A DNA stretch of 64,000 bases from Chlorops oryzae. Lineage: Eukaryota > Arthropoda > Insecta > Diptera > Chloropidae. Both the position numbers and the translations under genes were made by a program. The stretch lies in NCBI GenBank assembly GCA_020466095.1, contig CM035808.1, positions 79,746,994 through 79,810,993 of the forward strand, in the 5' to 3' direction. The number at the start of each line of letters is the position of its first letter. The first letter of the stretch is position 1. Below are positions 43,819 through 56,373 of the stretch, one piece after another. Below the pieces are notes generated by a model that saw only the letters and a program-made list of their open reading frames with translations, had not been told where the DNA came from and did not search any database.

Positions 43819-45146
43819 CAGAGCTGTAAATGAGTGACTCATTTTTGTTTTTTAAATCAAATGATTTTTAGAATTTTGAGTTAACTCTTTTCAACACCAG
43901 ATGCGAGTTGAGTTAAAATTTGATTGCATTCTTTTGAATGAAAAAATTTGAATGAATTCAATTCGAGAAAAAAAATTTAAAGACTTCAAATTTGAGTTCA
44001 CTCCCTGACGAATTTAAAAATTTGAATGCACTCCTTTCTAAAAAAAATTTGAATGAATTAAAATTTGAGTTCACTCATCAATGAATTTAAAAAAGAATTT
44101 GAACTAATTTTTCCCATTCACTACTTGCTAGATTTATCAACTAGTAGGCTAAAACTCGTCTTCAAATATAATATATTATATAGAAAAGAAATAGAAATAG
44201 CGAAAGATGCTGTGGTTACAATGGCTTGGATGAATATCAACTTACTTCAATTTCTCTCTAACTGGTAGGGGTTTTAGTATTTTGTTCAAAAATTAGATGC
44301 TATAGATTTTCCTCAAATATTTTTTTAGAAACTTGTGAAGAAAAAATACCTGGATCAGTATCTGATGGTGAATTTTTGGCTTATTTAGCAGATAAGTCGA
44401 AATCCTTATCTATGCTGGAAAAATATCCACTTGTAAAAAAGCTTTCCTTAAATACAATGCCCCACTAACGTCGTCAACTGCCGTGGAAAGGCTTTTTTCA
44501 TACGTATCAATGCTCTATGCACCAAAGCAAGGACTTCTCTTGATCATTGGCAAGTTCGTCCGAATTGAGCATATATCTCTTAATTTTTTTTGAATTAAAC
44601 GGCCCATCCTCATTATTGTATTCTAATACATCTGCGGAAAGCTCCCTTGCAGATTCCAGCAAGGAATTTTGGCTTGATCCGCAGATTTCCTTTCCATTAA
44701 ATAAATTCGGCGATCGAGACGTATTTCGTTTCATTGAAAAGAAAATTGAATTTCTTATTGAATTTCTTTTCTATATAATATATTATATTTGAAGACGAGT
44801 TTTAGCCTACTAGTTGATAAATCTAGCAAGTAGTGAATGGGAAAAATTAGTTCAAATTCTTTTTTAAATTCATTGATGAGTGAACTCAAATTTTAATTCA
44901 TTCAAATTTTTTTTAGAAAGGAGTGCATTCAAATTTTTAAATTCGTCAGGGAGTGAACTCAAATTTGAAGTCTTTAAATTTTTTTTATCGAGTTGAATTC
45001 ATTCAAATTTTTTCATTCAAAAGAATGCAATCAAATTTTAACTCAACTCGAATCTTGTGTTGAAATAAATTCATTCATTTATCCCCACTCATTATGTGAA
45101 TGATTTACTGATTCAATCAAAAATGAGTCACTCGTTTACAGCTCTG
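43819..45146. mobile_element. Foldback hAT element with inverted repeats of about 370 bp
   Basis: Ends CAGAGCTGTAAATGAGTGAC and its complement, flanked by a perfect 8-bp TSD TTATATAT (43811-43818 and 45147-45154). The inverted repeats extend inward far beyond the TIR: 43819-44195 mirrors 44757-45146, including repeated AATTTGAGTTCACTC motifs. The middle holds a hAT C-terminal remnant. Confidence 0.88.
44330..44592 (+). pseudogene. hAT transposase C-terminal remnant
   Basis: One frame reads GEFLAYLADKSKSLSMLEKYP; after a one-base shift near 44450 the next reads NAPLTSSTAVERLFSYVS, the hAT dimerisation motif (A-P-S/T-S-x-A-x-E-R-L-F-S). An opposite-strand frame at 44507-44734 overlaps and is probably a shadow. 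Confidence 0.75.
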
Positions 45147-45889
45147 TTATATATATATATATTTTTTTTTTTTAATATGACTAAAAACTGCATAAGACTA
45201 GATAATTCATCTTATCATATGATTGGACCTTATATATTTATTTACTAATTATTTACTATTTATTTAACTCATATTTGCTAAAGAAATTTATTAGTCCCTT
45301 GAACGGGTACAGGTAGTACTTGCGTTTTAATACCTGAACCATTTTTTGCTAAGAAAGGCATGAAATAATTTTCCATATTTATCGGTTTTTAATGAGCGAA
45401 TGCAAGGAAATATTAATAGAGAAGGAAGCTATTTCGTGTCGCTTGAAAACTGCGTATGCAAAAAAATCGACTCAATTTGCAAAATACATACGGGAAGAAT
45501 ATATGCAATTTTTAAAAATATAAAAAATATCCCACAACGCCAGTAAATTATGGTAAAATTCAATTAATTCGATAATAAACACTTGTTCTTCTCTCTCCGC
45601 CATGACGACCGGCCGCTTTGAAATTCTGTTTAAAATGAATGCAGCGCTATTTTGCGCGCAAACGTGCAGCGCTGACTAGAATTTGCAGCGCTGAAACGAC
45701 GAAATATCTAATCCATTTGGAAATTAGCGCTGCATCGTAGGTGTGACACATACCCTTCCATATCACTCATACACCCTTACGTGTAGCGCTGCATGATGCG
45801 TTATGTGCGGGCCGCATTACTTTCGAAGCAAACATCTCACACTAATTAGCTTCTTCGTCAATAACTCCAAAGGAACCTCGCTGTCGATC

Positions 45890-46113
45890 GACTTGCAAGG
45901 CGTGAATGGACATGCCCGATTTTAGGACGCATTTCTCAGTGGTTTGACTTGCAAGGCATGAATGGACTTGTCCGATTTTAGGACGCATTTCTCTGTCGAT
46001 CGACTTGCAAGGCATGAATGGACATGCCCGATCTTAGGGCGAATTTCTCTGTGGTTCGACTTGCAAAGTATGAATGTACATGTGCGCATGTGTTTTTTTT
46101 AAGTATCCACTAA
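45890..46113. repeat. 56-bp tandem repeats (about 3.6 units)
   Basis: GACTTGCAAGGCATGAATGG recurs at 45890, 45946, 46002 and 46058 (spacing exactly 56 bp). Units diverge by a few bases. Confidence 0.88.
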
Positions 46114-46329
46114 CTTACATACAAAATATTGATAACTCGAGACATAAGGTATGCTTTAGAATTCAAAATGCATAGATATTACATATGTGTGAAAAATCAC
46201 ACACGAGGGAAATAAGCGTAACTTTTTAAATATCTCGTTGCCAAAAATTATTTCCGAATCAATTAATGCATTTTCTACGCCAAATTAATGATTGATAAAA
46301 AGTCATGAAATTTCTTTACGATAGCTTTT

Positions 46330-47154
46330 TTAGATTTTTTTTTTATAGGCAAAAAATGTTTCAATTTGCGTTGTTTTCCACACAAGGGTGATTTGAAGGT
46401 TAAGGAAATTATCAAAATTCGTGGAAAATGATGTTATCATCTTTGCACTGCTTTCCAAAATAAATGCGAAATTGGCATGGTACTTACAAACGCACATATT
46501 GTGTGGTGTCTTGCATGATAGTTGCACGTATTTTGGTCTCAATTCATAAAATGCGGACTTACTGACGTAGTCCATATTTCTCTCCCTTTTGTATAACTCA
46601 TACGACTCAGAAACGGTAAGCAACATAAAGCGCTTGGACATTACTTTCTCATCGACGATTAGTGTATCCTTCCGACCTGCCGCTTGGATACTAATATCAT
46701 TTTGCAAGTAGAACTCCTTAACAATTTGCCTTTTTTGATCCATTGCTGAGTCAGACTGTTGTTGCGAAGATGCTGGACCATATGTGCCATATTTTTCATG
46801 GAGGATGTCAATGATGTGTGTTTTTTTTTCTGGGTCGACCGGCAAAGCTTTTTCGACCTTTTTCAATGCCTTTTCTAATGTTTGCTTGCACTTGTAAGGC
46901 TGATTGACTGGCGGATTGTTTTTTTTTTCACCTTCACTCTTCTTTTTCATACGAAATTGTTTTTGCCTTTTACGGTTTTGTTCTTTAACTTTCTCAATGT
47001 CTTTCGATTTCAACAACTTGCGTCTATATTTCGCAGCTCGTTCTCTTGCCCTTTCACGGCTTATTTCCAACCTAAGTGAATCCGATTTCAATTTTTCCCT
47101 GTAGCGCTTCGAGTAATTCTTCCTTTCAGTCAAAGATTCCATCTGCATATACAT
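46330..47154 (-). pseudogene. Orphan transposase-like family, N-terminal half (copy 1)
   Basis: Residues about 10-90 are a highly basic, coiled-coil-like region (repeated Arg/Lys/Glu, RERARERAAKYRRKLLKS). Then follow KALKKVEKALPVDPEKK, KEFYLQNDISIQAAGRKDT, SKRFMLLTVSESYELYK and CKTPHNMCVCKYHANFAFIL. The same series of blocks, in the same order, occurs in the protein at 60412-62060, so they are one family. I do not recognise an established name. This copy stops after the CVCKYHAN block where the catalytic half should begin. Confidence 0.6.
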
Positions 47155-47535
47155 ATTAAGCCATATTTAAAGGTAACATTTAAATGTACAAAATCACGTG
47201 AAAAGAAATTACTCACAATCTAGCGTGACGTTACGCAATTTCAAAGTTGAATATAAAATTAACTATTCGTTAATCAGCCGAGTTTTTTTAGGTTATTGGT
47301 TGACTTTATTGTCCTTTCTTAAAATTCAAATTTTGACGCATTTCTGATTGCCACCGTAGAAATTACGAGAATAAAGAGTATTTTTTATGGCGTGACGTTA
47401 TCTTACAATGCCATGACAATTAACTCAAAATTTTACCGTTAATTGATTTTTTTTTTGCTCTTTTGAATTTACTTTACGGTTAGCTGATACAATAGCAAAC
47501 GTTTTGCTATAAGAGGAAAACTGCACAATTATTCT
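47155..47535. other. Flank with repeated GCGTGACGTTA motif
   Basis: GCGTGACGTTACG (about 47223) and GCGTGACGTTATC (about 47390) lie upstream of the copy 1 start, a possible subterminal repeat of that element. No gene. Confidence 0.4.
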
Positions 47536-47537
47536 TA

Positions 47538-48830
47538 ACAGGTTGGCTGATAAGTCCCCGGTCTGACACATAGATGGCGTCGCTAGTATTAAATGCATAT
47601 TATTTTTATATAGTGGCAAACTTCAAATGATTCGTGTCAAAATTTGACGTCTGTAAGTCAATTAGTTTGTGAGATAGAGCGTCTTTTGTGAAGCAACTTT
47701 TGTTATTGTGAAAAAATGGAAAAAAAAGGAATTTCGTGTTTTGATAAAATACTGTTTTCTGAAGGGAAAAAATACAGTGGAAGCAAAAACTTGGCTTGAT
47801 AATGAGTTTCCGGACTCTGCCCCAGCAAAATCAACAATAATTGATTGGTATGCAAAATTCAAGCGTGGTGAAATGAGCACGGAGGACGGTGAACGCAGTG
47901 GACGCCCGAAAGAGGTGGTTACCGACGAAAACATCAAAAAAATTCACAAAATGATTTTGAATGACCGTAAAATGAAGTATATCGAGATAGCAGAGGCCTT
48001 AAAGATATCAAAGGAACGTGTTGGTCATATCATTCATCAATATTTGGATATGAAACAGCTCTGTGCAAAATGGGTGCCGCGCGAGCTCACATTTGACCAA
48101 AAACAACAACGTGTTGATGATTCTGAGCGGTGTTTGCAGCTGTTAACTCGCAATACACCCGAGTTTTTGCGTCGATATGTGACAATGGATGAAACATGGC
48201 TCTATCACTACACTCCTGAGTCCAATCGACAGTCGGCTGAGTGGACAGCGATCGGTGAACCGTCTCCGAAGCGTGGAAAGACTCAAAAGTCCGCTGGCAA
48301 AGTAATGGCCTCTGTTTTTTGGGATGGGCATGGAATAATTTTTATCGATTATCTTGAGAAGGGAAAAACCATCAACAGTGACTATTATATGTCGTTATTG
48401 GAGCGTTTGAAGGTCGAAATCGCGGCAAAACGGCCCCATATGAAGAAGAAAAAAGTGTTGTTCCACCAAGACAACGCACCGTGCCACAAGTCATTGAGAA
48501 CGATGGCAAAAATTCATGAATTAGGCTTCGAATTGCTTCCCCACCCACCGTATTCTCCAGATCTGGCCCCCAGCGACTTTTTCTTGTTCTCAGACCTCAA
48601 AAGGATGCTCGCAGGGAAAAAAATTGGCTGCAATGAAGAGGTGATCGCCGAAACTGAGGCCTATTTTGAGGCAAAACCGAAGGAGTACTACCAAAATGGT
48701 ATCAAAAAATTGGAAGGTCGTTATAATCGTTGTATCGCTCTTGAAGGGAACTATGTTGAATAATAAAAACGAATTTTGACAAAAAAATGTGTTTTTCTTT
48801 GTTAGACCGGGGACTTATCAGCCAACCTGT
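47538..48830 (+). mobile_element. mariner, irritans subfamily (Himar1-like), 1293 bp
   Basis: TIRs begin ACAGGTTGGCTGATAAGTCC at both ends (31-bp range, one difference) and sit between TA dinucleotides (47536-47537 and 48831-48832). Length and TIR match Himar1-type mariners. The transposase frame is nearly complete, so the copy is young. Confidence 0.95.
47716..48763 (+). pseudogene. Himar1-like mariner transposase, one-base insertion after ATG
   Basis: A cut-and-paste DDD transposase. The frame open from 47708 to TAA 48761-48763 has the helix-turn-helix region, a WVPREL linker (WVPHEL in many mariners) and the catalytic D residues in VTMDETW (48188), FHQDNAPCHKS (48470) and APSDFFLF (48575), the D34D spacing. 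The expected ATG at 47716 is followed by eight A where seven would keep frame, so translation from it enters another frame and stops soon. Without slippage or a non-ATG start the protein is not made. Everything else looks functional. Confidence 0.92.
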
Positions 48831-48832
48831 TA

Positions 48833-50917
48833 CAAGTATAAATTGAAAAGAAAAAATGCCTTATAAATAAACGAAATTGACTATAACGTGAACTCGAACT
48901 TTGCAGCCCGATATCTCCCCATCGCAAATAAGAAATGCTTCCAACTCTTCAATTTAATTAATTTTAAATATTACTCTTAAGTAATTCAACCAAGAAAAAT
49001 CCATTGGGTAACTTTTTATTTTTCAGTCGGGGTGGACTTTTCTGTGGAAATGCCCATATACAAAAGAAAAGTTTTGTTTAAAAAATTGGTTCAGAACAAG
49101 TATTTTAATTCAGTTAATAGCCGCGCTTTTAGCTTTCGATGTTTAGTGACTTCGAAAATTTTAGCTGCCATCGAATTTTTTTTTTTTTTTTGCTTTAAAT
49201 CTGTTATTGTGTAATTTTATTCGTGGCATAAGAAAGCCAACAAAGCCAAATACAATAAAAAAGGGCCACAGTGCCAAGCGAAAAATAAAGAGCCAGTTTT
49301 GGCACCAAAACACCAACTGTGGCAACCGTGGCAAGAGTACATAAACACGGACACGCGTGACTGATCAGTCAGACTGAATGTTAATGGGGCGCATTAATGA
49401 GCGACCATGAAACAAATTAAAGGGTCTTGCGGACTGCAGCCCAATGAAAGGGATTTTGAGGTTTTGTTGATTTTTGAATAGATACTACCTTAACACACTG
49501 TAGGAACCGATTTTTAGGTTTCTATTTCCCAGTATATCCTTACAAAACCCTTTTTATTAAGCCCTTTTTCAAAAATTTATATCTCAAAAACGAATTAAGA
49601 TAAAAAGATGAAACAAATGGCCGCTGATACCTTATAAAACGGAATTTAAAAAAACTTTTTTTTTAACTTCACACTGAGAAAAAAACGTTCACAAAATAAA
49701 AATTAAAAAAAATATTTCAGTGTAATACCGTTTTCGCGCCACTTTCTCGCTACTTCTAAAAAATACCTCTGAGTTTGACGTTTTACTAATGTTGCGATGT
49801 TGCGATTTCTTGCCACAGCAATAAAGTTTGACTACTTCAATTAACTTAGAACTTAAATTCCCAGGAGAATATTTAACGCTGGAGTGAAAATGCTAGTCAT
49901 TTCGATTAACACTGTTCGAAAAAACCGCTGACCGAAAAAAAAATAAAGTTGAATATAAAAATAAGTCGAAGTCAAATACATTGTTTTTTTTTTTTTTCTT
50001 CAATTTAAATAAAGAAAATTAGAATATTGATTTTCACTCAATTCAATCAGAAAAATCTCAATTTTACTTTAGAAACTGGAAGTCAAATCAAGGTAGTCGA
50101 AAAGCCTAACATTGGCGAAAACGTGCACTCAATACGATTGGCATTCCAGGGTTAAAAAGTTTAAATTTGCAAACACGCCTGTCCCATGCGTTTATAAGTA
50201 ACACTATTCTGGAGGTTTGTGTGATGCGGAATGGGAAGCCATTGCAAAAGATTTCGCTCTCAAGTGGCAATTTCCAAATTTGGAGCCCTAGACAGAAAAC
50301 ACATATATTTCCGGTCATTAAAAGACGACGGCGCATTTTACCATAATTACAAGGACACCAACTGCAATATATAGTTTGCCCTGGTATTGTTGGGATATAG
50401 GGAACTAGCGCTCAGACAAAGTCGAGCGTATATTCGTTCCTGTAGTCCTCTTTCAATAAAAGAGTGAAGCTAAGACTTTATTTTATCTCTTCTTTTATTA
50501 ATTGATCCTTATGTCTAAGGCAGGCTTTATTTCACTATGCACTATCGTATGTACGCACATCAAAAGCAGAGACTTCCGAAAACCAGTCTGAGCTTCCCAT
50601 GTTCGAAGCTCCCATTTTAGAGCTCAATATTGCTGATATTGCAATATTGGATATCGCTGTAGATTCTTTCAGAGCCTCTTGCATAAGTTTTACTTTAGCA
50701 TTCACTTGCAAGTGTATCTTCATGGCTGATTACTTGATGACTCATCAACTCGTGCCCTCCCGTTTTTTCCCTTGCCCGCCAGTGCAAGTTGTGTTGCTGC
50801 GCTGTGATAGTTACTTCAATTTTCGTTTTCCAAAATCCAGGTTTTTGATGTTGTTTTGACAGTGCTTCAATGCTGTTTATAGGGAAAAATTTGTTTCGCG
50901 TGCAGAAACTGTTAATG
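48833..50917. other. Gene-poor stretch with a hAT fragment
   Basis: About 49330-49425 repeats part of the hAT family of 6055-6721 (the segment with GACTGATCAGTCAGACTGAAT). Around 50400-50475 a block ending with AATAAAAGAGTGAAG could be an LTR remnant. Elsewhere AT-rich; no supported gene. Confidence 0.5.
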
Positions 50918-51041
50918 CTGCAAGTATGATTTGGCCTTGACAATGGGTTAGCCTTGAAGATACAGTTGATATGATAATGCTGCAAGTATGAACTGGCCTT
51001 GGCAATGGGTTAGCCTTGAAGATACAGTTGATATGGTAGAA
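50918..51041. repeat. 62-bp tandem duplication
   Basis: GCTGCAAGTATGA...GATACAGTTGATATG occurs twice in a row, at about 50918 and 50980, with few changes. Confidence 0.75.
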
Positions 51042-51558
51042 CGCTGTATTGTGATATTTGAATGGTTGGTACAACAATTTTTTCGTTCGGGAGTCAATGC
51101 TGGCTCCCCACTCTTCCTCTCTTATAGAAGCCGCGAAACTGGATATATAGACTTCGGCTAGTATAGATCGTTGAATTCTGTTGATGATTAGTTGAAGAAC
51201 GAAGAATTGATGAAGATAATTTAGATGTTTGCGATTTTCTGACTTTTAGTTTCGGTGTTGTTGAATACTTCCGACGTTTGTGGTTTGATACTTATTTTTA
51301 GGTGCTTAAATATTTATGACATTCTCTGTTTTCTTTTATTTTCAACATTATTTTCTTATTTCTTTGTATATTTGTTATCTCTTAATATCTACCTTTTCCA
51401 TTATTTAATTAAAATTTGTATAATTAATTGAAAATTCGATTTTAAAAACTGTTCTTCGCACCTTTTTTTTTCTATTGTATATAAATTTTCTTCTTTTTTA
51501 TTAAGTTTTTATTACGTATTTGATTAAATTCTTCAATTTTGTTTTTCTTAGGTGCTGA
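51042..51558. other. AT-rich stretch without recognised gene
   Basis: Nothing supported. Confidence 0.6.
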
Positions 51559-52020
51559 TTATGTATGGCTACTTTTTTTTAGTTTGTAAGCCTTTCGCGC
51601 AAGACTTATTGCGTATGGCAATTAGAACATGCAGCTGATTTTTTAGTTGCCTCACAAATTTTGGAGCGATTACGGATGGCAACGCTTTTTCGGTTCGGTT
51701 GCCTTAACAGACAAAACAAGGCAACTGCTAAATAGCAGTTCCATAGCAACTCCATATATTTCTTTTTGTCGCGTAATTTGTGAACCTAATGCATAAACTT
51801 TTCAAAAAAAACTGTTGCAAATCAACTAATTTCAAAAAATATTGATGCTCTCCTGAAACATATGTTTTTAGTTGCCGAAAATGCCAGATTTTCAGTTGGC
51901 AACGCGACGCAATAGTCAACCAAAATAAGTTGCCATCCGTAATCGCAATTTCTAGTTCAGTTGCCTTAATAGTTTGGTTGCCTCTGAGGCAACTCAACTT
52001 TTTTTGGTTGCCATACATAA
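51559..52020. mobile_element. MITE-like inverted-repeat element (462 bp)
   Basis: TTATGTATGG at the left end is the exact complement of the right end CCATACATAA. Inside, GATTACGGATGGCAAC and GTTGCCATCCGTAATCG form another inverted pair, and GTTGCC motifs are frequent. The TSD is unclear. Confidence 0.5.
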
Positions 52021-52041
52021 CACTAGTTTACAAAAAATATG

Positions 52042-52826
52042 GGTAGCGCTAAAACAAATTTTTTCTAACTAATTAAAGGTCTCTGATCTCGAAAATGGCA
52101 TCCATATGTATTTCCAAAGAACAGTTTCTGAGATATATGCAAAAAATGAGTTTTTTCGTTAATTTTTGATTTCTTACTAAATAAGTCAACAACTGTTGAT
52201 TTTAAAAAAACTTTTATATATATAATTTAAAAGAAAAAAAATTACCCATTAAATTGGTATATCACACGATTTAATTGATGGCTTAGTTTTTGAAATATGG
52301 ACAAAAAAGTTAGAAAAAATGGAATTTTTTACGATTTTTTCCCATTTGACAAAGTTCAACTTTGATTTTCGACTGGAAATATTTTTTTTTTACATTTTTT
52401 ACATTTTTTTTTTGATAACTTACGATAAAAAACTGCTATTTTAGCTATACAAAAAATGTTATTTAATCCAAATCGGTTGAGAAACTATGAAGCTATGGTG
52501 TATAATGCTAATGAACTCAAACTCAGAAACGTTTCATTTCCCCAAATTTCAAATTCTGATTTGACACTATATGTATGAACAACTTCAGAATTTTATGTAT
52601 ATTAATTTTTTTGGAATCTTGTAACAACTATACTAAAGTTCAAGTAGTAATGTATGTTGAGTGATGGGGATAATGCTAAGTGAAAATGAGTGTTATCAAC
52701 CTACTGTCTTCTTTCTAATGTGCACAAAAGCACTTAGAAGTATGGTACGAGTATTTGCAAAATTATATGAATATGTCACTTTTAATCCTGGGCATTTCAC
52801 AGTTGGGCTGGATCGACCTTAGCTTT
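52042..52826 (+). repeat. Left inverted-repeat arm of the long-TIR element
   Basis: Contains the uninterrupted (empty) version of the site into which the hAT copy inserted in the other arm (ATTAAAAG once on the complementary strand, near 52778-52785). Confidence 0.8.
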
Positions 52827-53183
52827 CTTACTTTCCCCTCTCGGACGAAAGTAACTTTTTCCACTTTTTGTTTTCCTTTTATGGTTTGTAACATCTTCAC
52901 GAAGTTGCATCCAACAAAAATTGCTCATCATGCCCTGGTCCCAAAGTCCTTCATATCGTTTCTCCATTATTGCTATATTCTCATGGAACCTTTCTCATTG
53001 CTCGTCGCTCTCTGCTCCTAGGTTTAGAGGAAATTTATCCAAATGACTGTGGAGAAAATGCATTTTAAGAGACATGCGGGCCCCTGCAGTCAATAAAGTT
53101 CATGAATTTAAAGAAACAAGATTTCAAAGGTCGTAGCATTACATACCGATTGCATGAAAGCTTTCAAACATGTGTTGTATTTT

Positions 53184-54352
53184 TATACCCAGCGTAAGCG
53201 GGGTATATTAGTTTTGTGCGAATCTTGTAACAGGGAGAACTAAGCTCCGGAGATATAGACATATATATATAGAAATGATCAGGATCAAAAACTGAATCGA
53301 TTTAGACATGTCCGTCTGTCCGTTCATCCGTCCGTCTGTCCGTCCGTCCGTGGTCGGATCTCCTCCGAAACGGCTGGACCAATCAAGTCGAAATTTGGCA
53401 CACAGGTATATCGGGATCCGAGTATGATCCTAAGTAAAAATGGGAGACATCCGCCCACTGCCACGCCCACAAATGAATATAATGTGTTTTCAGTAAAATG
53501 CTTGTAACTTGCGAACCACTCAACACATTCCATTGATATTTGGTGTACTGGTAAACTACGAAAAGGGACATATCCTGGCAAAAAATGGACGCCGCCCTCC
53601 GTGAGCCACGCCCACAAATAAGCCCACAAATCAGGGCTTATCGTAACCTGTGAAGTAAAAGGCGTAGAAGGTTCAAATTCGCAGCATAGGTTGACCAAGG
53701 CGAATGAAAGGTATAGGAAAAAAATTTATATGGCCCGCCCACTTCCACGCCCACAAATGGAGATTTTTCGTAACTTCCGAAGTAAAAGGCGTAGAAGCTT
53801 CAAATTCGCAACATAGGTTCACCAAGGCAAACGAAAGGTGTAGGGAAAAAATTTAACTGGCCCGCCCGCTGCCACGCCCACAAATGAAGATTTTTCGTAA
53901 CTTCCGAAGTAAAAGGCGTAGAAGCTTCAAATTCGCAACATAGGTTCACCAAGGCAAACGAAAGGTGTAGGGAAAAAATTTAACTGGCCCGCCCGCTGCC
54001 ACGCCCACAAATGAAGATTTTTCGTAACTTCCGAAGTAAAAGGCGTAGAAGCTTCAAATTCGCAACATAGGTTCACCAAGGCAAACGAAAGGTGTAGGGA
54101 AAAAATTTAACTGGCCCTCCCGCTGCCACGCCCACAAATGAAGATTTTTCGTAACTTCCGAAGTAAAAGGCGTAGAAGCTTCAAATTCGCAACATAGGTT
54201 CACCAAGGCGAATGAAGGGTGTAAGGAAATAATTTATGTGGCCCTCCCACTGCCACGCCCACAAATAGAGAAGAAAAACATAGTGCACTCATAATGTCGG
54301 GACGCTGGGTATTTCAAAGTCGGGCTTGACCGACTTTAGCTTTCTTATTTGT
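53184..54352 (+). mobile_element. Nested TATACCC-type repeat element with 127-bp tandem units
   Basis: Starts TATACCCAGCG and ends GACGCTGGGTATTTCAAAGT followed by GACCGACTTTAGCTTTCTTA. It has a GTCCGTCTGTCCG simple-sequence block near 53310-53350, a combination common in fly dispersed repeats. Its superfamily is not known to me. Confidence 0.65.
53619..54280. repeat. 127-bp tandem repeats (about 5 units)
   Basis: The segment CACGCCCACAAATG recurs at 53746, 53873, 54000, 54127 and 54254, always 127 bp apart; a diverged unit precedes these near 53619. The central units are almost identical. Confidence 0.92.
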
Positions 54353-54415
54353 TTCATTATTAATTTGGTTCCGTTTGTTTCCTAAAAATGCTTGAATTAC
54401 TTGATGAAAGGAATA

Positions 54416-55653
54416 TCAAGCTGTTGCCTCATTTTCTGGCCCGTCAAATAAACCAGCTTTAATTTTTTCACACGATATTTTTTGAAACTTCGACCTTAGG
54501 TATTTAAGCGCTCTATTTTCTGGGTTTTTATCTAATGCCCTTACAAAGTATAATAACGTTTTCCTTCTCAACGAGAGCTTCTTCGGATACGTTGCTCCTT
54601 CCCAGTACATGGTGGTCGCGCTTTGGCCACTGACTTTGAATGAAGTGTTCTTCATCTGCTCTGCTGTCCCACAAACATAAAAAGCAGCAATGTTTGGTGT
54701 AGCCACCTTGCAGGCCAGTGAGAATGGCTACGACTTTCAGGTCACAGCATATCTTCCACTTAAACAATTCATAATTAAGCAATTTGAGAAGCTCTTTCAT
54801 TTGCGCGTAGGTTTCTTTTCTATTTGTGGAGTGGCCAACCAGAACCGATGGTTTTTTATTTCCCTTATGGAGTAGGGCAGCCTTTATACTGTTTTTGTTG
54901 CTGTCAATGAAAAGGCGCCACTGACTGGTATCGTGGAATTCTCCAAAGCGTGCGATTAAACCTTGAATGTCATTGCAGTAGCAAAAATTACCCATTACCG
55001 AAAAAAAACTGTTCTAAATTTCTGTTTCGTTTTCTGTAATATGTTATACGAGTTTGGGGCTCCAAAAATCCACGTTCTTTTAATTGAGATGCAAGCATCT
55101 CCGCATTTTCCTTAGACAAGTTAAGGTCGCGACAAAGATCACTTAAAGATGCTTGATTGAAAGGGCTCACTTTTGGGCGTTCTTCTTCGGATTCACTGGA
55201 CGCACTCCAATTGGAACATTGTGGGCCTTTTACGCCACTCATTCTCGGCTTCGGATCTGGTGGCTCTACTTTCAAGCTTCGAAGAGAACGAAGTACGGGT
55301 TTTATTGTTGATTGCACTATCAGATATACTACTTTTCGAAATTTTTCTCCATGAATGCGGGTCAGGCAGAAGTAGCAGTCAGTTACGTGGTCGATCGGTT
55401 TTCTCCACTCCATGGCCGTATCAAAATTTAAGCCTCTTTTCATTCTACTTCTAATATCTTGTGGCCGATTAGAACACGACTTACATACAGATTGTGGAGT
55501 CCATTGCTTGTCAACATTAAGGGCGCGATACCCAAAATAAAGCTCATAAGCTGCTAAAATGGTTTTCCACAGTTTTATTTGTCTATTTTTATTAAAAATG
55601 TACTCGCCGCAAACGAAACAAAACTTTTCAAGTGAGTGCTTGCACATTTTCAA
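54416..55653 (-). pseudogene. Orphan transposase-like protein (GLQGGYTK-x-CFLC family), broken
   Basis: Three overlapping frames form one protein. The first (55653-54988) has zinc-finger-like Cys pairs (CFVCGEY, CKSC, CYFC) and LASQLKERGFLEPQTRITYYRKRN. The second (54995-54528) has YCNDIQGLIARFG, WRLFIDSNKNSIKAALLHKGN and DLKVVAILTGLQGGYTKHCCFLCLWDSR. The third (ending 54416) has VRALDKNPENRALKYL and IKAGLFDGP. I recognise this as a large uncharacterised family, repeated in many arthropod genomes. A one-base change in a T-run near 55000-55010 and a deletion with frame change near 54560 inactivate it. The acidic residues in FIDS and GDLK/CDLK-type motifs are candidate catalytic sites; that is inference. 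Confidence 0.75.
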
Positions 55654-56373
55654 AAATAATTATTTTGTTTTTATATTTTATAAGAATATAAATGCAACAG
55701 TGTAAGAAAGCTACGGTCGATCCAGCCCAACTGTGGAATACCCAGGATTAAAAGCAGGGCGTGCAACCGGAACAGAAACCGTAACCGTTACCGATTTTAA
55801 CCGATTTATTTTCCTAATCGAAATAAAACCGATACTTTGTTTTTTTTTGGAAACCGGTTCCCGAATCAAAACCAAAACACCGAAACCGGTTCGAAACGGT
55901 TTCTGAAACAATTTCCAAATCTTCCCCAAAATTTCAATTTTTTTCATGTTCGCTCATTAATACGCCACGTAAACATTCAGTCTGGCTGATCAGTCACCCG
56001 TGTGCGCGTTTATGTACTCTTGCCTATACATTTCCCTTCATATGTCGGTGTGCCGCACACGTGTCTTTTTCACTAAAACAAATAACTGACTCATTCAGTC
56101 AATGTGACTCTTAATCAATTACATTCTATGTTATGTTTACATGAGCACTTGATATGTATTTACTCGACACGTTTAAGACTATCTGTCTTTTTTTGCCACC
56201 AGTAAAAATCGTGTGTACTACTCGCTCGTAATTTCCCCGCCAATGCATTGAACTGTAAACTTTTACTCTGAGGTGCCATTCGAAAATCGACAGTCGCGTT
56301 TGAACTAGTGCCGAAGTAGAGGCAAAAGGGTCAATTCAGTAAATTTGCTATACTACGATGATAGATGGGGGAC

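Larger units (their letters stand above)
43544..45815. mobile_element. TIR element with GCAGCGC motifs, split by a hAT
   Basis: GCGGCCCGCACATAGCACAT at the left is mirrored at 45782-45815 (33 bp, about 2 changes plus), followed by repeated GCAGCGC motifs at both ends. The nested hAT (43819-45146) accounts for most of the interior; the rest is about 0.94 kb with no transposase. A TSD is not clear. Confidence 0.7.

Noticed and set aside
53619..54280. Regular repeat array considered as CRISPR
   Set aside because: Units are contiguous 127-bp tandem copies without unique spacers, inside an insect transposon; not a CRISPR array.
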